From: G965195345 sp965277625 | GTDB taxonomy: Bacteria > Pseudomonadota > Gammaproteobacteria > CAKMZV01 | DNA: 64,000 bases | NCBI GenBank assembly: GCA_965277625.1 | Contig: OZ255827.1 | Location: forward strand, 1,612,001-1,676,000 | Direction of reading: 5' to 3' | In this document: piece by piece, positions 10,322-19,753 of the stretch | Numbering within the stretch: position 1 is the first letter of the stretch | Layout: the number at the start of each line of letters is the position of its first letter | Translations under genes and position numbers: made by a program | Notes under the pieces: model-generated | Databases searched by the model: none | What the model was told of the DNA's origin: nothing | What the model saw: only the letters and a program-made list of their open reading frames with translations

Positions 10322-12628
10322 TTATTGCGCGTTCTCTTTATTGAGACTCGCATAAACTTGTTCAAAGGTGGCTGGTGCTGAAAGTTGTACCGCTTGTTTA
10401 TCTGTGGCGTTATGGATGGCATTTTTTATCGCCAGCCAGACAGAAATGGCCAACATAAATGGTGGCTCACCCACAGCTTTGGATTTAAAAATCGTTGCCT
10501 CGTGATTGGAGGTATCGGGTTTGATTTTGACGTTAAAGCGTTTGGGTAGATCGCCGATTGATGGAATTTTATAGGTGGAGGGCCCTCGTGTCAGCAGTGC
10601 CCCCGCATCGTTCCACTTCAACTCCTCCATGCACAACCAACCCATGCCTTGAATGAATCCGCCAACAATCTGGCCCAAATCAATGGCTGGATTGATTGAT
10701 GCGCCAACATCGTGCAAAATATCGGCGGCAATCACTTTGTACTCACCCGTCAGCGTATCCAACACAACTTCACTGACACAGGCACCATAGGCGTAATAAT
10801 AAAAAGGACGCCCTTTCGCAGTTTTGGGGTCATAATGAATTTTGGGTGTTTTATAAAAACCATTGCTAAACAACTCAACCCGATTTAAATAAGCCAAGTT
10901 AATGAAGTCGCTAAATGGCATGGTTTGATCACCAATGGTCACCACATCATCTGCAAAATCAATCGCCGATTCTGGCACAGTAAAATGTTGACTGGCAAAC
11001 GTCGTTAAACTGGCTTTGATTCTAAAACTGGCCACTTGGGCCGCCATACCATTAATATCCGAACCCGATGAGGCCGCTGTTGCCGAGGTATTAGGCACTT
11101 TTTGGGTACTCGTCGCTGAAGACTTGACCCGTTCTACGTCCACGCCTAAACTTTCAGCCACCACTTGGGCCACCTTAATGAATAAGCCCTGCCCCATTTC
11201 AGTGCCACCATGATTTAGATAAATGCTTCCATCTTTATAGACGTGAACCAAAGCACCCGCTTGGTTTAAAAAGGTGGTGGTGAAAGAGATCCCAAATTTT
11301 ACTGGTGAGAAAGCCAAGCCTTTTTGTACAAAAGTATTTTGCTTGTTGAACACCTCAACCTGTTCACGACGCTGACGATATTGACTGCTGTCGATCAAGT
11401 CGTCGCAAATGGCTTGCAAGATGTTATCTTCTATTTCCTGCCCATAATGGGTTACATTGGCGGGGGCTTGCGCATAAAAGTTCAATTGACGAACATCCAA
11501 TGCATCTTTGTGTAAATATTGCGCAATGTCTTCGATGATGCTTTCTATGGCCAACATCCCTTGTGGTCCGCCAAAACCTCTGAATGCAGTATTTGACACT
11601 GTATTGGTTTTGCATAAATGTCCGGTAAAACTGGCATTGGGCAGGTAATAGCCATTATCTGAATGAAACAATGTGCGCGAAACAATGGCATAGGATAGAT
11701 CCAGCGAATAACCGCAACGCGCGCTCGCTTCAATCTTAACCCCTTGTAATTTTCCAGCATCATCAAATCCAACTTGATATTGCATCAAAAAGTCATGCCT
11801 TTTGCCCGTCATTTGGAAATCTTCACTTCTTGGCAAGCGCACTTTGACTGCACGTCCTGTTTGCTTTGCCAGTAAAGCCGCTAAGCAAGCCATTTGAGCC
11901 CCATCGGTTTCCTTTCCGCCAAAACCACCCCCCATTCGACGGGTGATGACTTCTACCGAATGCTGAGGCACAGCCAATACGTGCGCAACAAGGTGTTGCA
12001 CTTCCGATGGATTTTGCGTTGAACAATGCACCACGACTTCATTTTTTTCACTCGGTATGGCGAGGGTTGCTTGGGATTCCAAATAAAAATGTTCTTGTCC
12101 ACCCACATAAAATTGGCCAGATAATTGATGGGTTGCGCCTTTGATTGCTTGCTCAGCATCGCCGACCTTCATGGTGATCGGATCCATTAAAAAACTCTGT
12201 TTTTCTAAAGCCTGTTCAACTGTAATGATTGGCTCCTGCGCACTAATATCAGCTTGCACGAGCGCGGCTGCCCGCCTGGCATGGATTAAACTGTCGGCTA
12301 ATACAGCACAAATCGCCTGCCCTTGAAAAAGGACTTCATCTTGAGCTAACAGGGGTTCATCATGCTCTACAGGACCGATGAGAAGATGCTCAATGTCCTT
12401 GGCCAAAAGAATTTTGACCACACCCGGCGCAGACATTGCCGCCGTAATATCAATGGCGTTTATCTTGCCGCAAGCCTGAGGGCTGAGCGCAAAAGCCAAG
12501 TGCAAACAGCCTTCGGGTGGCTGAATGTCATCTATATAATTTGCTGAACCACAAACGTGCCCGACGGCACTATCGTGCGCTAAAGATTGACCAACAGTTT
12601 TGGTGGGTGGGCGTAATGCGTTCATCAT
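10322..12628 (-). CDS. xdhB: Xanthine dehydrogenase, molybdenum-binding subunit
   Basis: A 768-residue large subunit of the two-subunit bacterial xanthine dehydrogenase, which oxidises hypoxanthine and xanthine to urate. Family motifs are GQEHFYLESQ (about 178-187), RMGGGFGGKE (about 233-242), NTAFRGFGGPQGM (about 338-350), GGTEMGQG near 485 and the late KAVGEPPFM with the glutamate expected to act as base. It starts 6 bases after the small-subunit stop, so the two are cotranscribed. XdhC, the usual molybdenum-cofactor insertion chaperone, is not next to it. It converges on the cupin gene with a 31-base gap. Confidence 0.93.
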   Translation of the reverse strand: MMNALRPPTKTVGQSLAHDSAVGHVCGSANYIDDIQPPEGCLHLAFALSPQACGKINAIDITAAMSAPGVVKILLAKDIEHLLIGPVEHDEPLLAQDEVLFQGQAICAVLADSLIHARRAAALVQADISAQEPIITVEQALEKQSFLMDPITMKVGDAEQAIKGATHQLSGQFYVGGQEHFYLESQATLAIPSEKNEVVVHCSTQNPSEVQHLVAHVLAVPQHSVEVITRRMGGGFGGKETDGAQMACLAALLAKQTGRAVKVRLPRSEDFQMTGKRHDFLMQYQVGFDDAGKLQGVKIEASARCGYSLDLSYAIVSRTLFHSDNGYYLPNASFTGHLCKTNTVSNTAFRGFGGPQGMLAIESIIEDIAQYLHKDALDVRQLNFYAQAPANVTHYGQEIEDNILQAICDDLIDSSQYRQRREQVEVFNKQNTFVQKGLAFSPVKFGISFTTTFLNQAGALVHVYKDGSIYLNHGGTEMGQGLFIKVAQVVAESLGVDVERVKSSATSTQKVPNTSATAASSGSDINGMAAQVASFRIKASLTTFASQHFTVPESAIDFADDVVTIGDQTMPFSDFINLAYLNRVELFSNGFYKTPKIHYDPKTAKGRPFYYYAYGACVSEVVLDTLTGEYKVIAADILHDVGASINPAIDLGQIVGGFIQGMGWLCMEELKWNDAGALLTRGPSTYKIPSIGDLPKRFNVKIKPDTSNHEATIFKSKAVGEPPFMLAISVWLAIKNAIHNATDKQAVQLSAPATFEQVYASLNKENAQ

Positions 12629-12634
12629 ATCCTC

Positions 12635-14077
12635 TTAAAAATCACTAATGGTTGGAACGGCCGTACCTTGCATTTCTAAGCGGTACTTTTGCAGCGCTTT
12701 GCAAACCATGGCTAATCGATATTGCGCTGAGGCACGCACATCGCTAAGCGGTTGAAAAGTCTCGCTCAAACTACGCGCTATGGCTGTTTCAAAATCAGAG
12801 TGTTGCCAAGTATCTATCAGTGCTTGTTCAACGGCTTCAGCGCGTTTAGGAATGCCTGCCATACCGCCTAAAGCCACAACAGCTTGCTTCAAGTCTCCGT
12901 CCTGCATTGTCAATTTGGCGGCAACAAATACCGTTGAAATATCATCTTCAATCCGTTTGGAAATTTTGGTCAACTTGAACTGCTCGTTGTCTTTGAGTTT
13001 TGGCAATACAACGCTTTGAATGAATTCACCCTGTTGTAGGGCTGTCTGCCTATAATCAAGAAAATACTGTTCTAAGGCTAAGCTTCTGGTCTCTTCCCCT
13101 TTGCGCAAAACCAAACTGGCACCCAAGGCAATGAATATGGGGGGGAGATCGCCTATGGGAGAAGCATTGGCAATATTGCCACACACCGTTGCCCAATTCC
13201 TAATCTGGGTGGAGGCAAATCGGTACAGTATGGGCTCAATATTGGGATAGTGACGAACCAGAATCGACCACGCGTCCCTGAGACGTACGCCCGCATTTAT
13301 TTCAATGCTTTGATCGTGCTCAACAATTTCTTGCAATTCAGTCACCGCGCTCAAAGAAATGATCGGACTGAATGTTTTTAAGGCTTGGGTTATTTCAAGA
13401 TTTAAATCTGTGCCACCTGCCACCAATTTCCCTTGTGGATGCATTTGAACGACTTTCGCCAAACTTTGTAAATCATTTGGCGCCATAAAATCAGCCATCT
13501 GGTCTGAATTTTGCCCACTCGTGTTCGATGTTTGCAGCAATTCAATGGTTTGTTGAATGTGCGTCTGGTAATAATCGGGCGTTTTCTGTTCAAAAGCAGA
13601 AACAACGGCGTTAATGATGGGCTGATAACCAGTACAACGACAGAGATTGCCTGCCAAACAAACCTCAATGTCGTGCGCTTCGACTTCAGATTGATTTTGA
13701 TATAAGGCAAACATGGACATAACAAATCCAGGTGTACAAAACCCACACTGCGAACCATGGTGTTCAACCATCGCCTTTTGCACGGGATGTAATTGCGCCC
13801 CATCTGCCAAACCTTCAACGGTGACAAGGTGTTTGCCTGCCAATGACCCCATCAAAGCAATACAAGTATTGATACTCTTATAAACAAGAGTGGTCTTACC
13901 TTTGGCTTGCGTTTCCAGCTCACCGACCACGGCGGTGCAAGCGCCACAATCACCTGAAGCACAAGCTTCTTTGGTGCCTGTTAAACCACGACCTCTTAAG
14001 TATTCCAGTACGGTTGTGCCCGCAAAATCATTGGTGATTTGGGTCGTTGATTGCTCTCTGTTTAATAAATAATACAT
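12635..14077 (-). CDS. xdhA: Xanthine dehydrogenase, iron-sulfur/FAD subunit
   Basis: A 480-residue protein. Residues 1-160 carry two [2Fe-2S] domains, a plant-type CASGDCGAC cluster near 39-47 and the second cluster in QCGFCTPGF and CLAGNLCRCTGY. Residues from about 200 to the end form the FAD domain with VAGGTDLNLEI and the TIRNWATVCGNIANASPIGD-like binding loop. It passes electrons from the molybdenum subunit to NAD+. It lies between guanine deaminase and xdhB, in keeping with a guanine to xanthine to urate route. No uricase gene is in the window. Confidence 0.93.
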   Translation of the reverse strand: MYYLLNREQSTTQITNDFAGTTVLEYLRGRGLTGTKEACASGDCGACTAVVGELETQAKGKTTLVYKSINTCIALMGSLAGKHLVTVEGLADGAQLHPVQKAMVEHHGSQCGFCTPGFVMSMFALYQNQSEVEAHDIEVCLAGNLCRCTGYQPIINAVVSAFEQKTPDYYQTHIQQTIELLQTSNTSGQNSDQMADFMAPNDLQSLAKVVQMHPQGKLVAGGTDLNLEITQALKTFSPIISLSAVTELQEIVEHDQSIEINAGVRLRDAWSILVRHYPNIEPILYRFASTQIRNWATVCGNIANASPIGDLPPIFIALGASLVLRKGEETRSLALEQYFLDYRQTALQQGEFIQSVVLPKLKDNEQFKLTKISKRIEDDISTVFVAAKLTMQDGDLKQAVVALGGMAGIPKRAEAVEQALIDTWQHSDFETAIARSLSETFQPLSDVRASAQYRLAMVCKALQKYRLEMQGTAVPTISDF

Positions 14078-14141
14078 AAGCTTTTATGCGCGTCCTTTCT
14101 GCTATTATACCCCTGATTGCAAAACAGACAAATCGATGCGT

Positions 14142-15434
14142 TCACACGGCTTCCATGGTCGCTAATTCGCCCATGATATAGACCGATTGGATGGCACGAT
14201 CATCTCCTAACACCATCAGTGAAAACAATATCTCGTCGATGGTTTGAGTTGTTGCCATTTTTTCACGCACCAATTCGGTAGCTGCTAAATCAAACACAAT
14301 AAAATCGGCTTCCTTATTAGGTTCAAAATTGCCAATCCTATCCTCTAATCCAATGACCTTGGCGCCAGCTAAGGTTGATAAATAATAGGCTTTGACTGGT
14401 GGCAGGTCAACATTGTTCAATTTGCTGATTTTATAGGCTTCGTGCATGGTTTGCAGCATTGAAAAATCAGTGCCGCCACCCACATCACTCGCCAAAGCGC
14501 AATCAATATGGTATGACTCTAAGGTGTCCAAATTAAACAACCCACTGCCTAAAAATAAATTGGAGGTTGGGCACAAAGCGATCTTTGACCCACTGTCGCC
14601 CATACGTTGAAGTTCAGCGGGCGTGTTATGAATACAGTGGCCAAATACGCTTTGCGCGCCGCTCAAACCGTAATGGTCATAAACGTCAAAGTAACTGCTT
14701 CGCTGAGGATAAAGTTCTTTCACCCAGGCAATCTCATCAATATTTTCATTCATGTGCGTTTGACAACGCACACCTGCCGCTTTATATTCGTTCAAGAGTT
14801 GTGCAGATTTTTGCAATTGTTGTGCCGTTGAAGTCGGCGCAAAACGGGGCGTGACGGCATAACTTAAGCGATCTTTACCGTGCCATTTCTCTAACAGGTT
14901 TTTAGAGTCTTCATAACCCAATTCAGGGTTGTCACAAAGGGCTTCAGGGGCATTTCTATCCATCATAACCTTGCCCCCGATCATGCGTAAATTTCGGCGT
15001 TGTGCCTCTTCGAAATAGGCGTCCACCGAGTTAGGATGTGAGGTGCAAAACGACATGGCGGTCGTGGTGCCATTGCGTACCAATTCATTAAAAAACAATT
15101 TGGCAATACGCTCTGCATAAGCTTTTTCAGCAAATTTTTGTTCTTCAACAAAGGTGTAGATGTTGAGCCAATCTAATAATTTTTTGCCGTAAGAACCAAT
15201 GATTTTATACTGTGGATAGTGCAAATGAACATCGACAAAACCAGGTGCGATAAGATTATTATCAAAATGTTTGACGGGCAAATCCTTAGGCAGTTGATCC
15301 TTCAATTGATCAAAGCGACCCGCCTTGACGACCTTTCCTTGTGATACAAGCAATAGCCCATCATCGTAATATTCAGGATAAACGGTACCGGCTTTTTCTA
15401 TACAGTGAAATATTGCTGATCGAAATGCTTGCAT
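14142..15434 (-). CDS. guaD: Guanine deaminase
   Basis: A 430-residue amidohydrolase with the Zn site HVHLHYPQ (about 70-77), the substrate/metal histidines in QTHMNENIDEIAW, GHCIHN and the aspartate in SDVGGGTDFSM, all typical of guanine deaminase rather than other cytosine- or adenosine-type deaminases. It hydrolyses guanine to xanthine plus ammonia. It is the first gene of a likely guaD-xdhA-xdhB operon: the next ATG lies 65 bases after its stop, so an internal promoter is possible. The nitrogen release fits scavenging of dissolved purines. Confidence 0.93.
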   Translation of the reverse strand: MQAFRSAIFHCIEKAGTVYPEYYDDGLLLVSQGKVVKAGRFDQLKDQLPKDLPVKHFDNNLIAPGFVDVHLHYPQYKIIGSYGKKLLDWLNIYTFVEEQKFAEKAYAERIAKLFFNELVRNGTTTAMSFCTSHPNSVDAYFEEAQRRNLRMIGGKVMMDRNAPEALCDNPELGYEDSKNLLEKWHGKDRLSYAVTPRFAPTSTAQQLQKSAQLLNEYKAAGVRCQTHMNENIDEIAWVKELYPQRSSYFDVYDHYGLSGAQSVFGHCIHNTPAELQRMGDSGSKIALCPTSNLFLGSGLFNLDTLESYHIDCALASDVGGGTDFSMLQTMHEAYKISKLNNVDLPPVKAYYLSTLAGAKVIGLEDRIGNFEPNKEADFIVFDLAATELVREKMATTQTIDEILFSLMVLGDDRAIQSVYIMGELATMEAV

Positions 15435-15711
15435 TGAGAAATTGAACCTTTTATGTATAAATCTTACATTTGATTTTATTATAAAAGACGGGTGATGGGT
15501 TACACTTTTAAATACACCACAAACTTGTCAATGATTGTTTTATTTCATGTTCATCGCAGCTCTCAAGCGCAATACATCAATGCCTGTAAACTCAATGAGC
15601 AAGTTCGGTCGTGTATCTTATATATCAGATCATTCGTTGATTCATTGAAATAGTGATCACGACATAGCCACTGACCAAGCATTGTTGCATTATGACTGTG
15701 ACAGCTTAGCC
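15435..15711. other. 277-base gap, no gene recognised
   Basis: The gap separates guaD from the UPF0149 gene, both on the minus strand. The sequence is AT-rich and without a convincing ORF, tRNA or terminator. It presumably carries the guaD promoter. Confidence 0.5.
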
Positions 15712-16245
15712 TCAGTGCAAAGAGGTGGATGCCATATCAGTCTGCCTATTCTCGTAGTTATAAACCACATTCATCCGAACATACTCTAATAGCTCCATAA
15801 AATCACGCTCGTTCATTTCAGCCTCTTGTTCCAAAGCATTGGGGTCGATGTTTTGACTGGCGAGGTTGATATCCCCCAAGATTTCTAAAAAGGCTTCGGT
15901 TTCTGGATCTTGAACCTGAACGGTTGCCACGCCTGAAGCACAGAATGCCATTAGAAAACCTTCTGTCCAATTGCTGAAATTTTGCACGCGTTCTGCCAAA
16001 GCCTCCTCATCATCTTGTTGCGGCAATTGAAAATCAACCTCGCCAATTTCACTTTTGATTTCTTGTAACCAGTCCGCCAAACCGTCGATCTCCTTCTTAG
16101 AACAACGACAATCTTTGCCAACCAATTCATTGACCCAATCAGCGATCTTACGCTCATCATTAAAAATAATTTTTCCACACAATGCGCCGTGAAGCCAGCA
16201 CAAATTGGTTATTATGTCGATGCGTTGTATGAGTTGATGTATCAT
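15712..16245 (-). CDS. UPF0149 (YgfB/YecA-type) protein
   Basis: A 177-residue acidic protein with the UPF0149 pattern: an N-terminal helix with WLHGALCGK (LHG-LCG motif, about 18-26), a central NWTEGFLMAFC segment (about 91-101) and a C-terminal EMNERDFMELLEYVRMNVV block. Members are small helical proteins of uncertain function. YgfB is often next to aminopeptidase P and ubiquinone genes, but none of those are here. The reading frame ends in a short Ser/Thr-rich tail. It is divergent from gatC with 241 bases between the starts. Confidence 0.85.
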   Translation of the reverse strand: MIHQLIQRIDIITNLCWLHGALCGKIIFNDERKIADWVNELVGKDCRCSKKEIDGLADWLQEIKSEIGEVDFQLPQQDDEEALAERVQNFSNWTEGFLMAFCASGVATVQVQDPETEAFLEILGDINLASQNIDPNALEQEAEMNERDFMELLEYVRMNVVYNYENRQTDMASTSLH

Positions 16246-16486
16246 GGTTTTTGAATGATTTGAATATTGTTAATATGGGAAAATAGCGACGCTATTAAGC
16301 CTCTGTATCGGCTTAAATCGCACATTTGCATGGCTATTTTATATTGTTTATTGCGCGATGATGGGTCTTTTATTTTCAACGCGCCGATCGCATATATTGT
16401 TGGTCAGGCGTGTCGTCATTACTGAATTTATACCGCCAAAAGGTTATAATACTCGTTCACTTTGACCACCACACAACCGAACAATC

Positions 16487-16774
16487 ATGACAATAACCCC
16501 TGAAGAATTAAGCACTGTTGCCGCATTAGCAAAATTGGACATTTCAGCCGAAGAATTGCCCAATTATATGGATCAAATCAATGGCGTACTAAGGCTGATC
16601 CAAAACATGCAAGCAGTCAATACCGATGATATTGAACCCCTATCGCACCCTTTAGAGTTACAACAACGATTGCGTGAAGATGTGGTGAGCGAGACCAATC
16701 AGAGAGATGCTTTGCAAGCGATTGCGCCTGAAACTGCCGCTGGACTCTATTTGGTCCCTAAGGTGATAGAGTAA
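16487..16774 (+). CDS. gatC: Glutamyl-tRNA(Gln)/aspartyl-tRNA(Asn) amidotransferase subunit C
   Basis: A 95-residue GatC that opens with ITPEELSTVAALAKLDI and includes the conserved DDIEPLSHPLE segment (about 46-56). It stabilises GatA-GatB in the complex that converts Glu-tRNA(Gln) (and often Asp-tRNA(Asn)) to the amidated form. It is first in gatCAB. A TATAAT about 40 bases upstream is a probable -10 element, though its -35 is weak. The presence of GatCAB means the organism probably lacks glutaminyl- or asparaginyl-tRNA synthetase. Confidence 0.95.
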   Translation: MTITPEELSTVAALAKLDISAEELPNYMDQINGVLRLIQNMQAVNTDDIEPLSHPLELQQRLREDVVSETNQRDALQAIAPETAAGLYLVPKVIE

Positions 16775-16835
16775 TTCGCTGAATCGATTCAAACAATTCT
16801 TAATAAACTTAAAAACGTAATCAAACGCGACATTT

Positions 16836-18293
16836 ATGCTCCAAAATCATTCTTTATCTGAGCTTTCTCAGGCGCTTAAAACCAAAAAAATCAGCAGCAC
16901 AGAGTTGACTCAGTTTTTCCTTGATCGTTGCACGAGCCACCAATCGCTCAATGCATTTATTCGGCTCACGCCCGAGCACGCACTGGCTCAAGCTGCTGAG
17001 GCAGATAAAGCTATTGCGGCTGGCAATGCCTCTGATTTATGCGGCATCCCAATTGCCCACAAAGACATATTTTGCACCAAGGACATCACAACGACCTGTG
17101 GCTCCAACATCCTGAACAATTTTAAACCGCCCTATGATGCCACCGTTGTTGCGCAAACCAACGCCCATCATATGCCCTTACTGGGCAAGGCCAACTGCGA
17201 TGAATTTGCCATGGGCTCTTCCAATGAAAACTCCTATTACGGTTGTGCGCACAACCCTTGGCACACCGACTACGTGCCGGGTGGCTCTTCAGGTGGTTCG
17301 GCCGTGGCCGTGGCCGCGCGCATCGCGCCCATTGCAACAGGTACCGACACGGGCGGTTCCATACGTCAGCCCGCTGCCTTTTGTGGCATCACAGGACTGA
17401 AACCGACTTACGGCTCAGTTTCACGCTACGGTATGGTCGCCTATGCGTCGAGTTTTGACCAAGGTGGACCCATGGGTCGAAGTGCCGAAGACTGCGCCAT
17501 GCTCTATGACGCCATTCAAGGATTTGATGCAAAAGATTCGACTTCGGTTGACCGGGACTACAAACCGACCATAACGCAATTAAATGCGGCTATTAAAGGC
17601 AAGAAAATCGGCATTCCACGGGCATTAATGTCTGAAGGATTGCAACCTTGCATTGCTGAGGCCATTGAAAAAAATCTCGCTGATCTCACTGACATGGGGC
17701 TGGAATTGGTCGATATTGACCTGCCCAACATCAAATTGTCTTTGCCCGCATACTACGTCTTAGCACCAGCAGAAGCCTCGTCCAATTTGTCTCGTTACGA
17801 TGGCGTACGCTACGGTCAGCGTTGTCAGGACCCCAAGGATCTGGATGATTTATATAAGCGCTCACGCTCAGAAGGTTTTGGAGACGAAGTGAAGCGCCGA
17901 ATCATTGTCGGCACCTATGCCTTATCAGCCGGTTATTACGATGCCTATTACATCAAAGCACAAAAATTGCGACGCATGATTGCCGATGATTTCCGCCAAG
18001 CTTTTGAATCCGTTGATGTGATTTACTTGCCGACAACGCCCAATACAGCGTTTAAAATCGGCAGCATCAATAACGACCCTGTGACCATGTATTTACAAGA
18101 TATATTCACCATCCCCGTCAATCTTTGCGGCCTGCCTGCACTCAATTTCCCCATAGGATTTGATCAAGGTTTACCCATAGGGGCTCAGCTGATTGGCAAT
18201 TATTTCTCTGAAGCCAATCTGCTCAACATTGCCCACCAATATCAGCAAACCAGCGATTGGCATCAACAAGCACCAGAAGAGATTCAATCATGA
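16836..18293 (+). CDS. gatA: Glutamyl-tRNA(Gln) amidotransferase subunit A
   Basis: A 485-residue amidase-signature enzyme that hydrolyses glutamine to deliver ammonia to GatB. The Ser-cisSer-Lys triad is visible: Lys76 in IAHKDIF, Ser151 in VPGGSSGGSA and the nucleophile Ser175 in DTGGSIRQPA. Length and motifs are typical. The stop overlaps the gatB start by four bases (ATGA), so the two are translationally coupled. Confidence 0.97.
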   Translation: MLQNHSLSELSQALKTKKISSTELTQFFLDRCTSHQSLNAFIRLTPEHALAQAAEADKAIAAGNASDLCGIPIAHKDIFCTKDITTTCGSNILNNFKPPYDATVVAQTNAHHMPLLGKANCDEFAMGSSNENSYYGCAHNPWHTDYVPGGSSGGSAVAVAARIAPIATGTDTGGSIRQPAAFCGITGLKPTYGSVSRYGMVAYASSFDQGGPMGRSAEDCAMLYDAIQGFDAKDSTSVDRDYKPTITQLNAAIKGKKIGIPRALMSEGLQPCIAEAIEKNLADLTDMGLELVDIDLPNIKLSLPAYYVLAPAEASSNLSRYDGVRYGQRCQDPKDLDDLYKRSRSEGFGDEVKRRIIVGTYALSAGYYDAYYIKAQKLRRMIADDFRQAFESVDVIYLPTTPNTAFKIGSINNDPVTMYLQDIFTIPVNLCGLPALNFPIGFDQGLPIGAQLIGNYFSEANLLNIAHQYQQTSDWHQQAPEEIQS

Positions 18294-19729
18294 ATTGGGA
18301 AATCGTTATTGGATTAGAAGTCCATGCACAGCTGCGCACCAAAACCAAAATATTTTCGGGTGCATCAATTGCATTTGGCGCATTGCCAAACACCCAAGCC
18401 TGTGCCATTGATTTGGGCATGCCTGGCATGTTGCCTGTGTTAAATAAAGAAGCGCTGAGCATGGCGGTGAAATTTGGCTTGGCCGTTGGCGCCGACATTT
18501 CACCCATTTCGGTTTTTGCTCGAAAAAATTATTTCTACCCCGATTTACCCAAAGGTTATCAAATATCACAATTTGAACTGCCCATCGTAGGCAAAGGATC
18601 GATCGATGTTGAAGTTGCCGATGGGGTTACCAAGACCATCGGTATTACGCGAGCGCATCTCGAAGAGGACGCGGGCAAATCATTGCATGAAGACTTTCAC
18701 AATCAATCGGGCATCGATTTAAATCGAGCTGGCACCCCTTTGTTAGAGATTGTGTCTGAGCCTGACATGCGTTCCCCTGAAGAAGCCATTGCTTATGCCA
18801 AAAAAATACATACCGTTGTGCAATATCTGGGCATTTGTGATGGCAATATGCAGGAAGGTTCTTTTCGCATTGATGCAAACATATCTCTGCATCAACCCAA
18901 TACGCCCCTCGGTACGCGCGCTGAGTTAAAAAACATCAATTCATTCCGCTTTTTAGAAAAGGCCCTCTGGTATGAAATTGATCGGCAGCGCGATTTATTA
19001 GAAAACAATCAAGTGGTTGTTCAAGAAACCCGCCTATACGATGCAGAGAAAGATGAAACTCGATCGATGCGGACCAAGGAGGAAGCCAATGACTATCGTT
19101 ACTTCCCTGATCCAGATTTATTGCCCGTGCAAATGACGTCCGAGCAAATCAAATCCATTCTATCAACCATGCCTGAACTGCCTGATGCACGAAAAGCGCG
19201 TTTTCAAGAAGAATATGGCTTGTCCTTCTACGATGCCGATGTGTTAACAGCAAACAAAGACATGGCCGATTTCTATGAAGCCACCCTCAAACAATCTGGT
19301 GTGAAAGCCAAATTGTGCGCCAACTGGATTATGGGGGATTTTTCAGGCAATCTCAATAAAGCGCATTTAACATTGGCCGAAAGCCCCATCTCTGCCACAC
19401 AGATGGCCTTGCTACTCAAGCGTATTGAGGACGCAACCATTTCTGGCAAACTTGCCAAAGAGGTGTTTGAGGCCATGTGGGCGGGTGAAGGCAGTGCCGA
19501 TGAGGTCATCAACAGCAAAGGACTCAAACAAATCACCGACGACTCTGCCATAGAGCAAGTCATCTTAGAGATTATGGCCAACAATCCAAATCAACTGGCT
19601 GAATATCGATCTGGAAAGGATAAATTATTTGGTTTCTTTGTGGGTCAGGTGATGAAAGCCACCCAAGGCAAAGCCAATCCTGCACAAGTCAATCAGCTAC
19701 TGAAATCTAAATTGTCAGCAGATCAGTAA
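18290..19729 (+). CDS. gatB: Glutamyl-tRNA(Gln) amidotransferase subunit B
   Basis: A 479-residue GatB beginning MNWEIVIGLEVHAQL, chosen as the start because it overlaps the gatA stop as ATGA. An earlier in-frame ATG would lengthen the protein by 11 unusual residues. The N-terminal kinase-like cradle carries NYFYPDLPKGYQISQ (about 77-91), and the C-terminal YqeY-like domain ends the protein. It activates the glutamyl group of mischarged tRNA with ATP and amidates it using ammonia channelled from GatA. Confidence 0.97.
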   Translation: MNWEIVIGLEVHAQLRTKTKIFSGASIAFGALPNTQACAIDLGMPGMLPVLNKEALSMAVKFGLAVGADISPISVFARKNYFYPDLPKGYQISQFELPIVGKGSIDVEVADGVTKTIGITRAHLEEDAGKSLHEDFHNQSGIDLNRAGTPLLEIVSEPDMRSPEEAIAYAKKIHTVVQYLGICDGNMQEGSFRIDANISLHQPNTPLGTRAELKNINSFRFLEKALWYEIDRQRDLLENNQVVVQETRLYDAEKDETRSMRTKEEANDYRYFPDPDLLPVQMTSEQIKSILSTMPELPDARKARFQEEYGLSFYDADVLTANKDMADFYEATLKQSGVKAKLCANWIMGDFSGNLNKAHLTLAESPISATQMALLLKRIEDATISGKLAKEVFEAMWAGEGSADEVINSKGLKQITDDSAIEQVILEIMANNPNQLAEYRSGKDKLFGFFVGQVMKATQGKANPAQVNQLLKSKLSADQ

Positions 19730-19753
19730 AAATGTTTTTGAATTGATAGGCAA

